NCBI GenBank assembly: GCA_009773635.1
Contig: WSYC01000021.1
Coordinates: 1 to 34,214, forward strand
Source of the DNA: Beijerinckiaceae bacterium
GTDB taxonomy: Bacteria; Pseudomonadota; Alphaproteobacteria; Rhizobiales; Beijerinckiaceae
Direction of reading: 5' to 3'
Length of the DNA stretch: 34,214 bases
The notes beneath the pieces were generated by a model, which worked only from the letters and a program-made list of their open reading frames with translations, was not told the origin of the DNA and did no database searches. The translations under genes and the position numbers were made by a program. Shown one piece after another: positions 20,195 to 27,649 of this stretch. Each line of letters starts with the position of its first letter. Position 1 is the stretch's first letter.

Positions 20195-20235
20195 CTCACT
20201 CCAGCCTTTCCGGCAGGTAATCCTCCTTCGCCAGC
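20195..20235 (-). repeat. Duplicate of the dnaB 3' coding end
   Basis: These 41 nt repeat 20299-20339 with one mismatch (20217 against 20321). They restate the last 12 codons of dnaB plus its stop (LAKEDYLPERLE then TGA). The copies are 104 nt apart and separated by a 63-nt insert. The outer copy lies 7 nt from the locus A repeat pair. It is not translated as part of dnaB because the true stop precedes it and the frame is offset. Confidence 0.92.
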
Positions 20236-20298
20236 ACCGCATCTGCAAGCGAAGTGGGAACCGGTTCGCGTGAAGCCGATGCAGGCAAGAAAGAATCG
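20236..20298. repeat. 63-nt hairpin-capable insert between the dnaB-end copies
   Basis: The insert holds an imperfect palindrome: GCATC at its left pairs with GATGC at its right, and AAGCGAA with TTCGCGT, around a GTGGGAACCGG centre. I recall GAAGTGGGAACCGGTTCGCG-like palindromes as a frequent intergenic repeat in rhizobial genomes, but cannot confirm this here. Its placement exactly between two copies of the gene end suggests it arrived with the duplication. Confidence 0.6.
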
Positions 20299-20299
20299 C

Positions 20300-21796
20300 T
20301 CACTCCAGCCTTTCCGGCAGATAATCCTCCTTCGCCAGCGTCGAGAAGCGCGTGACATTGGCATCGAACTGGAGCTGCACGGAGCCGGTCGGGCCGTGAC
20401 GCTGCTTGCCGATGATGACCTCGGCCTTGCCGTGCACGCGGTCCATTTCCGCCTGCCACTTCAGGTGTTCCTCGGTGCCGGGCTTCGGCTCCTTGTTCTG
20501 GAGGTAATATTCCTCGCGGTAGACGAAGAGCACCACGTCCGCGTCCTGCTCGATCGAGCCGGATTCGCGGAGGTCGGAGAGTTGCGGGCGCTTGTCGTCG
20601 CGCTGCTCGACCTGACGCGAGAGCTGCGAGAGCGCCATCACCGGCACATCGAGTTCTTTCGCCAGCGCTTTGAGGCCGGTGGTGATCTCGGTCAGTTCCT
20701 GCACGCGGTTTTCGCCCTTCTTCGAGGCCCCGGTGAGAAGCTGGAGGTAATCGCAGACGATAAGATCGAGCCCGTGCTGGCGCTTGAGCCGCCGGGCGCG
20801 CGCCGCGAGCTGGGCGATCGAAATGCCGCCGGACTGATCGATGTGGAAAGGGATCGACTGCATCTCGGCGACAGCCTCATGCAGCTTGCCGAATTCATCC
20901 TGGCTAATGTCGCCGCGCCGGATCTTGAACGATGGGATGTTCGATTGCTCGGCGATGATACGGGTTGCGAGCTGTTCCGCGCTCATTTCGAGAGAGAAGA
21001 AGCCAACAATGCCGCCGTTGACGGTTTTCATTGCGCCATCGGCCTGCCGTTCGCCGCGCCAGGCTTTGGCGATATTGTAGGCGATATTGGTCGCCAGCGA
21101 GGTCTTGCCCATCGCCGGGCGGCCCGCGAGAATCACGAGATCGGAGCGCTGGAGGCCGCCGAGCTTCTGGTCGAAGTCATGCAGGCCGGTTGCGGTGCCG
21201 GAAAGGCCGCCGTCGCGCTTGTAGGCCTCGCCTGCCATGTGGATCGCGAGTTTCAGCGCATTCGAGAAGGTCTGGAACCCGCCCTCGAAGCGGCCGGATT
21301 CGGCAAGGGAATAGAGTTTGCGCTCGGCATCCTCGATCTGCGCGCGCGGGGTTTCATCCACCGGCGCATCGAAAGCGCGATTGACCATCTCCTCGCCGAT
21401 GGAAATCAGGTTCCGGCGCAGAGCGAGTTCGTAGATCGTACGGCCGTATTCCGCCGCGTTGATGATCGTCGTCGCGCTTGTCGCGAGCCGCACGAGGTAT
21501 TGCGGGACCGTGACGCCGCCGAGATCGAGATCCGGCAGGTAGGTTTTCAGCGTGATCGGGGTTGCGACCTTGCCGGCGCGCAACAGCTTGGTGATGACTT
21601 CGAAAATGCGTCCGTGCAGCGCCTCGTGGAAATGCTCCGGCAGCAGGAAATCCGAAACCCGGTCATAGGCCTCGTTGTTGACGAGAATCGCGCCCAGCAG
21701 CGCCTGTTCGGCCTCAAGGTTATGCGGCGCGAGGCGAAGCGCTTCGGCTTGCGGTGGTTCGAGGCGGGCGAGGTTGGACATGCTCTGGGCTTTCAT
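20300..21796 (-). CDS. dnaB: Replicative DNA helicase DnaB
   Basis: DnaB is the hexameric helicase that unwinds DNA at the replication fork. From the ATG at 21796 (GGAAGT upstream) it has 498 aa; an ATG five codons later is possible, while the frame up to 21916 crosses a terminator and is rejected. An N-terminal helical domain (about 20-125) and linker precede the RecA-like ATPase domain with Walker A GRPAMGKTS (225-233) and Walker B LIVCDYLQL. The arginine-finger region QDADVVLFVYREEYY is present. No intein interrupts it. Its last 12 codons are duplicated downstream. It is followed by alr after 291 nt and preceded by the 398-nt rplI-dnaB spacer. Confidence 0.98.
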   Translation of the reverse strand: MKAQSMSNLARLEPPQAEALRLAPHNLEAEQALLGAILVNNEAYDRVSDFLLPEHFHEALHGRIFEVITKLLRAGKVATPITLKTYLPDLDLGGVTVPQYLVRLATSATTIINAAEYGRTIYELALRRNLISIGEEMVNRAFDAPVDETPRAQIEDAERKLYSLAESGRFEGGFQTFSNALKLAIHMAGEAYKRDGGLSGTATGLHDFDQKLGGLQRSDLVILAGRPAMGKTSLATNIAYNIAKAWRGERQADGAMKTVNGGIVGFFSLEMSAEQLATRIIAEQSNIPSFKIRRGDISQDEFGKLHEAVAEMQSIPFHIDQSGGISIAQLAARARRLKRQHGLDLIVCDYLQLLTGASKKGENRVQELTEITTGLKALAKELDVPVMALSQLSRQVEQRDDKRPQLSDLRESGSIEQDADVVLFVYREEYYLQNKEPKPGTEEHLKWQAEMDRVHGKAEVIIGKQRHGPTGSVQLQFDANVTRFSTLAKEDYLPERLE

Positions 21797-21873
21797 CGGC
21801 GACTTCCGAATCGGCCTTCGAGTGTGGCGCGTCCGGTGCTCCCGACAAAGCCCCAAAGGCATGAGAACGAAAA

Positions 21874-21898
21874 AGGCCCCCTGTTGGACAGGAGGCCT
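21874..21898 (-). terminator. Intrinsic terminator between rplI and dnaB
   Basis: An 11-bp stem with one mismatch (AGGCCCCCTGT / ACAGGAGGCCT, 3-nt loop) is followed by TTTTTCG on the - strand. It therefore fits the end of the rpsF-rpsR-DUF2232-rplI transcript after the repeat region. The + strand side also has a short GATTTT tail. Confidence 0.8.
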
Positions 21899-22000
21899 GA
21901 TTTTAAGGATTCCCACAGCTACTCACAGGGGAATTTTAAAAGATCAAGTTCGGGCTTGACGCCTTGCCGAAAAAGGTCCGGTCGCGATAATCTTTCCACC

Positions 22001-22093
22001 CGTCATGCCCGCCCTTGGGGCGGGTATCCACGACTTAGTTAGGGTCCTGGAAAAGATAAGTCGTGGATGGTCGGGCCAAGCCCGACCATGACG
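22001..22093. repeat. Head-to-head pair of 36-nt palindromic repeats (locus B)
   Basis: Two units, 22001-22036 and 22058-22093, face each other across 21 nt, as at locus A. Their stems are ATGCCCGCC/GGCGGGTAT and ATGGTCGGG/CCCGACCAT, differing from locus A by paired changes that keep the fold. The conserved parts are CGTCAT outside and CCACGACTT inside. The right unit ends 9 nt before the duplicated rplI end. Confidence 0.9.
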
Positions 22094-22102
22094 CAGGGGA
22101 AA

Positions 22103-22139
22103 TCACATCTCCGCCATCGGGCCGGCTTCGGCAAGCGCC
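22103..22139 (-). repeat. Duplicate of the rplI 3' coding end
   Basis: These 37 nt repeat 22195-22231 with one mismatch, which falls in the stop codon (TGA here, TAA in rplI). They restate the final 11 codons ([11 protein letters not shown]) and the stop. The copies are 92 nt apart with a 55-nt insert. The arrangement copies that at dnaB. Confidence 0.92.
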
Positions 22140-22194
22140 TGCGGCACAAGGAAGGAAAGCTTGCCGGAGCTGCGATTGGCGCCGGCAGCCGATC
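22140..22194. repeat. 55-nt hairpin-capable insert between the rplI-end copies
   Basis: TGCCGG at 22162-22167 can pair with CCGGCA at 22182-22187, extended by a GC with one bulge, around a 14-nt loop. The sequence is not obviously the same as the dnaB insert, but its size, position and fold-back character match. Confidence 0.5.
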
Positions 22195-22761
22195 TTACAT
22201 CTCCGCCATCGGGCCGGCTTCGGCAAGCGCCGCGCCGATTTCGAGGCCGAGATCGTCGAGGTTGTCGGTCTCGCGCTCGAGAACGTTCTCGCCGCGCGCC
22301 TGACGTTCGGCTTCTTCCGCCGAGCGGGCGACGTTGATCGTCACCTTGGCCGAAACCTCCGGGTGCAGCACCACGGTAACCTGATGCAGGCCAAGGGTCT
22401 TGATCGGGGTGTTGAGGACAATCTGGCCCTTGCTGGTGGTGAAACCGCCGGCGGTCAGGATTTCCGCGAGGTCGCGCGCCGAGACCGAACCGTAAAGCGT
22501 GCCCGAATCGCCTGCCTGACGGATCATGGCGAAGCTCTGGCCGTCGAGCTTGGCGCCAACTGCCTCGGCATCCTTGCGGCGCTCGAGGTTGGTGGCTTCA
22601 AGCTGGGCGCGCTGTTCGGCGAACCGGCCCTTGTTGGCTTCGGTCGCGCGCAGCGCCTTGCCGCGTGCAAGCAGGTAGTTGCGGGCATACCCGTCCTTGA
22701 CGCGGACGACTTCGCCCATCTGGCCAAGCTTGGCGACACGTTCCAAGAGGATGACTTCCAT
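22195..22761 (-). CDS. rplI: 50S ribosomal protein L9
   Basis: bL9 binds 23S rRNA near the L1 stalk. The start ([21 protein letters not shown]) has a strong AAAGGAG ribosome-binding site. The N-terminal RNA-binding domain with the [12 protein letters not shown] signature (about 25-36), the long connecting helix (about 41-75) and the C-terminal domain are complete to about residue 150. A further acidic tail of about 38 residues makes 188 aa, compared with 149 in E. coli; such extensions are common in Alphaproteobacteria. It ends the rpsF-rpsR-DUF2232-rplI series. Its last codons are duplicated downstream. Confidence 0.98.
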   Translation of the reverse strand: MEVILLERVAKLGQMGEVVRVKDGYARNYLLARGKALRATEANKGRFAEQRAQLEATNLERRKDAEAVGAKLDGQSFAMIRQAGDSGTLYGSVSARDLAEILTAGGFTTSKGQIVLNTPIKTLGLHQVTVVLHPEVSAKVTINVARSAEEAERQARGENVLERETDNLDDLGLEIGAALAEAGPMAEM

Positions 22762-22810
22762 TTCAATTTCTCCTTTGCGTTCGAATGGTGGAAGCGACGA
22801 TGTGCGAGGC

Positions 22811-23812
22811 CTAGAGGCGCCCGCGACGAAAATTCATGAGGTGATCGGCAAGCCCGATGCTGATGAGGATCAAAACCATTACTGTGGCTGTAAAATTTGC
22901 CAGCATAAACAGCGCAATAAATAGCAATTGCCCTGTTGCGAAGAACAACGCCATGCTGGCAAGAAGCAAAACGATAACTGTAAGAAATACCTTATTGGAC
23001 TTCTTGTTTGTCACAACTGTCAGCGCAGCACAGCCCTGCAGCATGTAGGCAAAGGCAAGCCCAAGCGCGACGATCTCGCCGAGAAGGCCGACGTAACCCG
23101 CGCGCGAAGCCACTGCCAGCGTGATGCCGAACAGGATGAGCGAGCCGCCGGGAAGGCGGAAACGGCGGAAATCGGGGCGGGCATAGGGCACGCGTTTGGC
23201 ACGATCCGCGATCTGGAGGCCGAGCGTGCCGCTGACAACCACCGTCACCAGACTGATCAGCGCGCTCACCGGCAGCATGATGTTCGTCATCAGCGCGAAG
23301 ATGCGGGCAAGATCATCCTTGCTGGCATTTGGCATCGCCTTGTCGAGCCCGGAGGCAACGAACACCATCTCGACCGCGCGGCGGATGCGCGCCTCAAGCT
23401 GGGCGTAATCCGGCTCGAAAATCAGGGTTGCCATCACACCGGCAATGCCGATGTAGAGCACGAGGGTCACCGCGAGACGGCCAAGATCAAGCCCATCCTT
23501 GTCGGGACGGCCGGCATAATCCGAGAACAGACGGTCCGAGAGCGCGGTCAACGCATAGGCGGGAAGGGCGATCATTCCGGCAATCATCAGCGCCGCCGGC
23601 GGACCGATGACAAAATTACCGATCAACGCCGCGACAAGGCCACCAAGCGCCGCAACCAGCGGATGCCAGCCGAACCCGGCGATGAAGAGGGGAGTGGGTG
23701 CAAGCAGGGACAGGAAAACCGCCGGGGCAACTCCGGGCGTCAGAAGTCCGGACATCAGCGCCGTGGCGATGCCTGAAATCACAGCAACAAGAATGGCGTG
23801 CGCCATGGTCAT
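22811..23812 (-). CDS. DUF2232 family membrane protein
   Basis: This polytopic inner-membrane protein of 333 aa has about eight hydrophobic segments spread along its length, for example [36 protein letters not shown] and [19 protein letters not shown]. It matches the DUF2232/YybS-like proteins that sit between rpsR and rplI in many Alphaproteobacteria. Distant S-component (ECF transporter substrate-binding) relatives have been proposed for this superfamily, but the role is unknown. I used the ATG at 23812; ATGs at 23806 and a TTG/GTG-type start further up are alternatives, and no strong Shine-Dalgarno sequence decides between them. It is 49 nt upstream of rplI. Confidence 0.85.
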   Translation of the reverse strand: MTMAHAILVAVISGIATALMSGLLTPGVAPAVFLSLLAPTPLFIAGFGWHPLVAALGGLVAALIGNFVIGPPAALMIAGMIALPAYALTALSDRLFSDYAGRPDKDGLDLGRLAVTLVLYIGIAGVMATLIFEPDYAQLEARIRRAVEMVFVASGLDKAMPNASKDDLARIFALMTNIMLPVSALISLVTVVVSGTLGLQIADRAKRVPYARPDFRRFRLPGGSLILFGITLAVASRAGYVGLLGEIVALGLAFAYMLQGCAALTVVTNKKSNKVFLTVIVLLLASMALFFATGQLLFIALFMLANFTATVMVLILISIGLADHLMNFRRGRL

Positions 23813-23948
23813 CGGTCGAGCTGTCCCGCGAACCAACCGGCAAAACCGGATTGGCGGTTAGAAACGAAAGCGCGGTCAGGCCCCGGATTTCGCTTCAGCA
23901 GACCGCCGGCAGTGTCCTGACAGCGGCGACATTCTTGCCTGAAGAAAA

Positions 23949-23968
23949 CCGGCGGGCGAACCCGCCGG
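23949..23968 (-). terminator. Terminator-like hairpin after rpsR
   Basis: A perfect 8-bp stem CCGGCGGG / CCCGCCGG closes on a 4-nt loop and is followed on the - strand by TTTTCTTC. It lies in the 261-nt gap between rpsR and the DUF2232 gene, so it may end or attenuate the rpsF-rpsR message before the membrane protein and rplI. Confidence 0.7.
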
Positions 23969-24073
23969 GTATTTCGATTTTCTACCGGCCGGAACGGCCG
24001 CAAGCGCAAATGCGCGCCCGAGCTTAAGCGAGGGAATTCCCCGAATTTGATACCCGAATTCGAAAAAAAACCC

Positions 24074-24310
24074 TTACTTGATCACGTAGGGCAGCAGGCC
24101 GAGGAAGCGGGCGCGCTTGATCGCCTGGGCGAGTTCGCGCTGCTTCTTGGCCGAAACGGCCGTGATGCGGGACGGGACGATCTTGCCGCGCTCGGAGATG
24201 TAGCGCGACAGGAGCTTGGTGTCCTTGTAGTCGATCTTCGGGGCGCCATTGCCCGTGAACGGGCAGGTCTTGCGGCGGCGGAAGAACGGGCGGCGTGCGG
24301 TCTGCGACAT
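24074..24310 (-). CDS. rpsR: 30S ribosomal protein S18
   Basis: bS18 is a small basic protein of the 30S platform that pairs with bS6. The 78 aa contain the family signature [19 protein letters not shown] and an Arg-rich N-terminus ([13 protein letters not shown]) with one cysteine. The C-terminal [18 protein letters not shown] is also typical. The ATG overlaps the rpsF stop by 1 nt (TGATG), so the two subunits that form a heterodimer are translationally coupled. Confidence 0.98.
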   Translation of the reverse strand: MSQTARRPFFRRRKTCPFTGNGAPKIDYKDTKLLSRYISERGKIVPSRITAVSAKKQRELAQAIKRARFLGLLPYVIK

Positions 24311-24750
24311 CAGATATCCTCCTCGACGGCGTCAAGGCCGGCATCGTCATCACGCGAGCGGCGCGGGCCGCGATCCGGGCGGTCACCACGGTCGAAACGG
24401 TCACCACGGTCCGGGCGATCGTCACGGTCACGCTTCTGCAGCATGGCCGACGGGCCTTCCTCGAGTTCCTCGACCTTCACGGTCATGAAACGCAGGATGT
24501 CTTCGGAGATCGCCATCTGGCGCTCCATCTCAGCGACAGCCGCGTGCGGCGCGTCGAGGTTGAAGAGTGCGAAATGCGCCTTGCGGTTCTTCTTGATGCG
24601 GTAGGCGAGGGATTTGACGCCCCAGTATTCAACCTTCGCAACCGCGCCGCCGTTCGCTTCGATGATGGCCTTATAGGTTTCCGTCATCGTCTCGACCTGC
24701 TGCGCCGTCACATCCTGGCGAGCCAGGAAAACGTGTTCGTACAGTGCCAT
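24310..24750 (-). CDS. rpsF: 30S ribosomal protein S6
   Basis: bS6 binds bS18 on the 30S platform. The start [14 protein letters not shown] at 24750 follows AAGAAGGCTGATC and gives 146 aa. The ferredoxin-like fold (about 1-95) has the signature [21 protein letters not shown] charged tail of about 40 residues, rich in Arg-Asp repeats ([17 protein letters not shown]), extends it, longer than in E. coli before its processed Glu tail. The gene heads the rpsF-rpsR-DUF2232-rplI unit and is divergent from fabD. Confidence 0.98.
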   Translation of the reverse strand: MALYEHVFLARQDVTAQQVETMTETYKAIIEANGGAVAKVEYWGVKSLAYRIKKNRKAHFALFNLDAPHAAVAEMERQMAISEDILRFMTVKVEELEEGPSAMLQKRDRDDRPDRGDRFDRGDRPDRGPRRSRDDDAGLDAVEEDI

Positions 24751-25081
24751 GATCAGCCTTCTTTCACAGTTTACTTCCACTGGCGCGAAGCCCTTCGGAC
24801 CCTTGGAAGGCCCTACGAGAAATCACGAAGGCGTCGACACGGGAGACCGGATCACGTGACCCTACCGCCAGAATCTTCCTGAAAAGAAAGATAAATGCGG
24901 CTCTCCGTTCAGCCACCGGCCAAGCAGAAGTGGGCCTGATACTGCGTTCGCCCCGGAAAGACAACCGGTTTTTGCGGTGCAAGACGCTGATCTTCGCCCC
25001 GAAGCAAGGGGTAGCAATCTTGACATAACCGGGCTTGAGCCGCATTCCGCGAACACGACAGGCGAAACAGGGCTGCATTCC
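24751..25081. promoter_or_regulatory. 331-nt divergent regulatory region, rpsF / fabD
   Basis: This region must hold promoters for the ribosomal unit (-) and the fatty acid cluster (+). On the + side a TTGACA box lies at 25020-25025 with a weak CATTCC at the right distance, about 35 nt before the fabD ATG. On the - side the rpsF leader has a small hairpin (CCTTC / GAAGG, 24792-24810) carrying a CCG in its loop, which could relate to the S6:S18 autoregulatory leader known in many bacteria. No gene was found. Confidence 0.45.
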
Positions 25082-26020
25082 ATGACCAAGACCGCATTTC
25101 TCTTCCCCGGACAAGGCTCGCAGGCCGTAGGCATGGGCAAGGCGCTGGCGGAAGCATTTCCGGCCGCGCGCGCGGTGTTCGACGAGGTCGATACAGCCCT
25201 CGGGCAGAAGCTCTCGGCGCTGATGTGGGACGGGCCGGAGGATCAGCTGACGCTGACCGCCAACGCGCAACCTGCGCTGATGGCGCATTCCCTCGCGGTG
25301 ATCCGCGTTCTGGAAGCGGAAAAGGGCCTCGATCTTGCGAAGGCCGCGAGCTTTGTCGCCGGGCACAGCCTTGGCGAATACTCGGCGCTGGCGGCTGCGG
25401 GCGCGCTCTCGATCACCGAGACCGCGAAGCTGCTGCGCATCCGCGGCAACGCGATGCAGGCCGCGGTTCCAGCCGGGCAGGGCGCGATGGCCGCGCTTCT
25501 GGGGGCGGAATGGGATATTGCGGTGGAAATCGCCAAGGAGGCCTCTCAGGGAGAGGTTTGCGATGTCGCCAACGACAACGGCGGTGGGCAGGTGGTGCTC
25601 TCGGGGCACAAGTCCGCGATTGACCGCGCCTGCGAGATCGCCAAAGCCAAGGGCGTCAAGCGGGCGATTTTGCTGCCCGTTTCCGCGCCGTTCCATTCGC
25701 GCCTGATGCAGCCGGCGGCGGAAGCGATGCAGGCCGCGCTCGCGACAGCCAAAATCAACGCGCCGAAAGTGCCGGTGGTGGCGAATGTCACGGCGGAGGC
25801 GGTTTCCGATCCCGAAGCCATCCGCAGGAACCTCGTCACGCAGGTGACCGGCTCCGTCCGCTGGCGCGAGAGCATGCTTTGGCTCGGCGATCAGGGTGTC
25901 ACGCGCTTTATCGAATGCGGCTCGGGCAAGGTGCTGACGGGGATTGCCAAGCGCCTCGTCGCGGGGAGTGAGGCGAGCGCGGTGGGCACGCCGGAGGATG
26001 TGGCGGGGTTTGGGGGCTAG
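25082..26020 (+). CDS. fabD: Malonyl-CoA:ACP transacylase
   Basis: FabD moves malonyl from CoA to acyl carrier protein, supplying the elongation unit. The start at 25082 (MTKTAFLFPGQGSQAVGMG) gives 312 aa, the usual length. The oxyanion loop GQGSQ is at 11-15, the nucleophile Ser96 lies in GHSLGEYSA, and the active-site His is in SAPFHSRLM (near 200). The C-terminal GSGKVLTGIAKRL also matches. It opens the fab cluster, but fabG, normally the next gene within tens of bases, is displaced by about 670 nt containing an AT-rich gene and a 36-nt repeat. Confidence 0.98.
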   Translation: MTKTAFLFPGQGSQAVGMGKALAEAFPAARAVFDEVDTALGQKLSALMWDGPEDQLTLTANAQPALMAHSLAVIRVLEAEKGLDLAKAASFVAGHSLGEYSALAAAGALSITETAKLLRIRGNAMQAAVPAGQGAMAALLGAEWDIAVEIAKEASQGEVCDVANDNGGGQVVLSGHKSAIDRACEIAKAKGVKRAILLPVSAPFHSRLMQPAAEAMQAALATAKINAPKVPVVANVTAEAVSDPEAIRRNLVTQVTGSVRWRESMLWLGDQGVTRFIECGSGKVLTGIAKRLVAGSEASAVGTPEDVAGFGG

Positions 26021-26049
26021 CGCTATCTCATGGCCGGCAGAGATGATTT

Positions 26050-26562
26050 ATGAGCAAAAAAGACGAATACAAGTTTCAATATCCGATTATTTTAAAGCAA
26101 GAACGTAGTAAATTATATAAAGAATTATCATATGTTTTCGCGTGTCTTGCGATTTTTATGGTGGTGGCTTTAATTGTTGTAATATTTACAGTTGGCTACC
26201 AAAATCTGCCGCAGCCATTCATCTTGATTCCATTCATTGCAATTATTGCTTTCGCAAATTTGGGTAATTGCGATGAGGTCGTCACTTTGCACCTATCAGC
26301 CAAAGGTTTCTCGATAAATTTTTCAAATCACATCAGAAGAAATCAAAGCTTAGAATGGCAAGAAATAGCTGAAATAGAACCTCCGGCTATAGGAAATGAC
26401 GACTTGATCAAAATTATCATCCGTCACCACGCCGACCCTATCAGAGGTGGTTGCAAGGAAACGGAGATAGCGGAATTTCTGGATATAGGTGGCACGAATA
26501 TGTATCGCCTATTGAAATGGCATTGGGCCAAAAACATGAGGACGTCTGATAGAATCCAGTGA
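26050..26562 (+). CDS. AT-rich two-TM protein with PH-like C-terminal half, unknown function
   Basis: This 170-aa protein begins MSKKDEYKFQYPIILKQERS, has two transmembrane segments (about 27-48 and 55-72) with a tight turn, and a cytoplasmic half that alternates beta strands (VVTLHLSAKGFSINFS, SLEWQEIAEIEPP, LIKIIIRHH) before a C-terminal helix (NMYRLLKWHWAKN). This order resembles membrane-anchored bacterial PH-domain-like proteins, whose domain often ends in such a helix. By hand count 26101-26400 is about 36% GC, against more than 60% in flanking genes, and codon use differs accordingly, so recent transfer is likely. It has a weak ribosome-binding site (CAGAGATG). The function is not known; a small immunity or stress-linked membrane protein is only speculation. 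Confidence 0.75.
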   Translation: MSKKDEYKFQYPIILKQERSKLYKELSYVFACLAIFMVVALIVVIFTVGYQNLPQPFILIPFIAIIAFANLGNCDEVVTLHLSAKGFSINFSNHIRRNQSLEWQEIAEIEPPAIGNDDLIKIIIRHHADPIRGGCKETEIAEFLDIGGTNMYRLLKWHWAKNMRTSDRIQ

Positions 26563-26605
26563 TGCCTTGCACGACCATCCGCAAATTCACTTTGAGGCGT
26601 ACAAT

Positions 26606-26641
26606 AAGTCGTGGATGCTCGGGCCAAGCCCGAGCATGACG
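26606..26641. repeat. Single 36-nt palindromic repeat (locus C)
   Basis: One unit in the orientation AAGTCGTGG...CATGACG has the stem ATGCTCGGG/CCCGAGCAT. It is exactly 36 nt, like the four units at loci A and B. It is unpaired and lies between the AT-rich gene and fabG. Confidence 0.88.
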
Positions 26642-26695
26642 CTGGTGGTGGTCCTGCCTTCGCGCTAAAAGCGCCGGAAACGACAGGAGTTTATG

Positions 26696-27433
26696 ATGTT
26701 CTCTCTTCACGGCAAATTCGCGCTCGTCACCGGCGCTTCGGGCGGCATCGGCGCCGCGATCGCGGAAGCATTGCACGCGCAAGGCGCGACGCTGACCCTC
26801 TCCGGCACACGGCGCGAGGCGCTCGAAGCCGTGGCGGCCAAGCTCGGCTCGCGCTGCCATATCGTCACCGCCAACCTCTCGGATCGCGCCTCGGTGGAAG
26901 CGCTGGTGCCTGAGGCGGAAAAGGCGATGGGCGGGCTCGATATCCTCGTCAACAACGCCGGCATCACCCGCGACAACCTCTTCATGCGCATGAAGGACGA
27001 GGAGTGGGACCGTGTTCTCGCCGTCAACCTCACCTCCAGCTTCATCCTCGCCCGCGCGGCGGTGAAGGGCATGATGAAGCGCCGCTTCGGCCGCATCATC
27101 GGCATCACCTCGGTCGTCGGTGTCACCGGCAACCCCGGTCAGGCGAATTATTGCGCCGCCAAGGCCGGAATGATCGGCATGTCGAAATCGCTTGCAGCGG
27201 AAGTCGCGAGCCGCGGCATCACCGTCAACTGCGTCGCGCCGGGCTTTATTGAAAGCGCGATGACCGATGCCCTCAACGAAAAGCAGCGCGAGGGCATCAT
27301 GGGGTCGATCCCCGCCGGCCGCATGGGCAAGGCGGATGAAATCGCCGCCGCTGTCGCCTATCTCGCGAGCAATGAGGCCGCCTATGTCAACGGCCAGACC
27401 TTGCACGTCAATGGCGGCATGGCGCGCATCTGA
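26696..27433 (+). CDS. fabG: 3-oxoacyl-ACP reductase
   Basis: FabG reduces 3-oxoacyl-ACP with NADPH in each elongation cycle. I prefer the second of two adjacent ATGs (26696), which is 5 nt after AGGAGT; the first, at 26693, is only 2 nt away. The 245 aa carry TGASGGIG (12-19), NNAG (86-89), and the catalytic Ser139, Tyr152 and Lys156 in YCAAK. The C-terminus ends with the conserved YVNGQTLHVNGGM. The stop codon sits in the loop of a perfect GGCGCGC/GCGCGCC hairpin that is partly repeated 34 nt downstream. Confidence 0.97.
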   Translation: MFSLHGKFALVTGASGGIGAAIAEALHAQGATLTLSGTRREALEAVAAKLGSRCHIVTANLSDRASVEALVPEAEKAMGGLDILVNNAGITRDNLFMRMKDEEWDRVLAVNLTSSFILARAAVKGMMKRRFGRIIGITSVVGVTGNPGQANYCAAKAGMIGMSKSLAAEVASRGITVNCVAPGFIESAMTDALNEKQREGIMGSIPAGRMGKADEIAAAVAYLASNEAAYVNGQTLHVNGGMARI

Positions 27434-27473
27434 GCGCGCCGGAACAATAGTGTGTCCGCGCATCTGAGCGCGC
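27421..27473 (+). repeat. Tandem hairpins spanning and repeating the fabG stop codon
   Basis: A perfect 7-bp stem GGCGCGC / GCGCGCC (27421-27440) has ATCTGA as loop, containing the fabG stop. The 17 nt at 27423-27439 recur exactly at 27457-27473, forming a second 5-bp hairpin with the same ATCTGA loop. No T-run follows, so they could be message-stabilising or attenuating structures, or simply a tandem duplication. Confidence 0.75.
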
Positions 27474-27649
27474 GATAAATGGGGAGATCGGGAAAACTTT
27501 CGTCAAATTTCCCGCTTCCTTGCCGCGCTGCACGTTGACATTCCCGTCCAGCTTTGGAAGGGAAGGCACGGGTTGCGCGCGCCATGGCATGAAGCTGCGG
27601 CGCGTTGCTGTGTCCTGAATTATTCGAGTTCAAAGAAAAGGGTTCACCA

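Larger units (their letters stand above)
21797..22194. other. 398-nt intergenic region between rplI and dnaB
   Basis: Read on the - strand from rplI, this stretch holds a 55-nt hairpin-capable insert, a duplicate of the rplI 3' end, a head-to-head pair of 36-nt repeats, about 100 nt of plain sequence and then an intrinsic terminator just upstream of dnaB. The dnaB promoter should lie within the last 100-200 nt before 21796, but I could not assign convincing -35 and -10 boxes. No credible gene was found here. Confidence 0.7.

Noticed and set aside
20270-22042. 590-codon + strand open frame opposite dnaB
   Set aside because: It runs through the duplicated ends, the terminator and the 36-nt repeats and opposes an unmistakable DnaB; composition is that of a shadow frame.
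20099-22093. Paired palindromes considered as a CRISPR array
   Set aside because: Copies are separated by genes, vary in their stems and have no regular spacers; there are no cas genes. They behave as REP-like elements.
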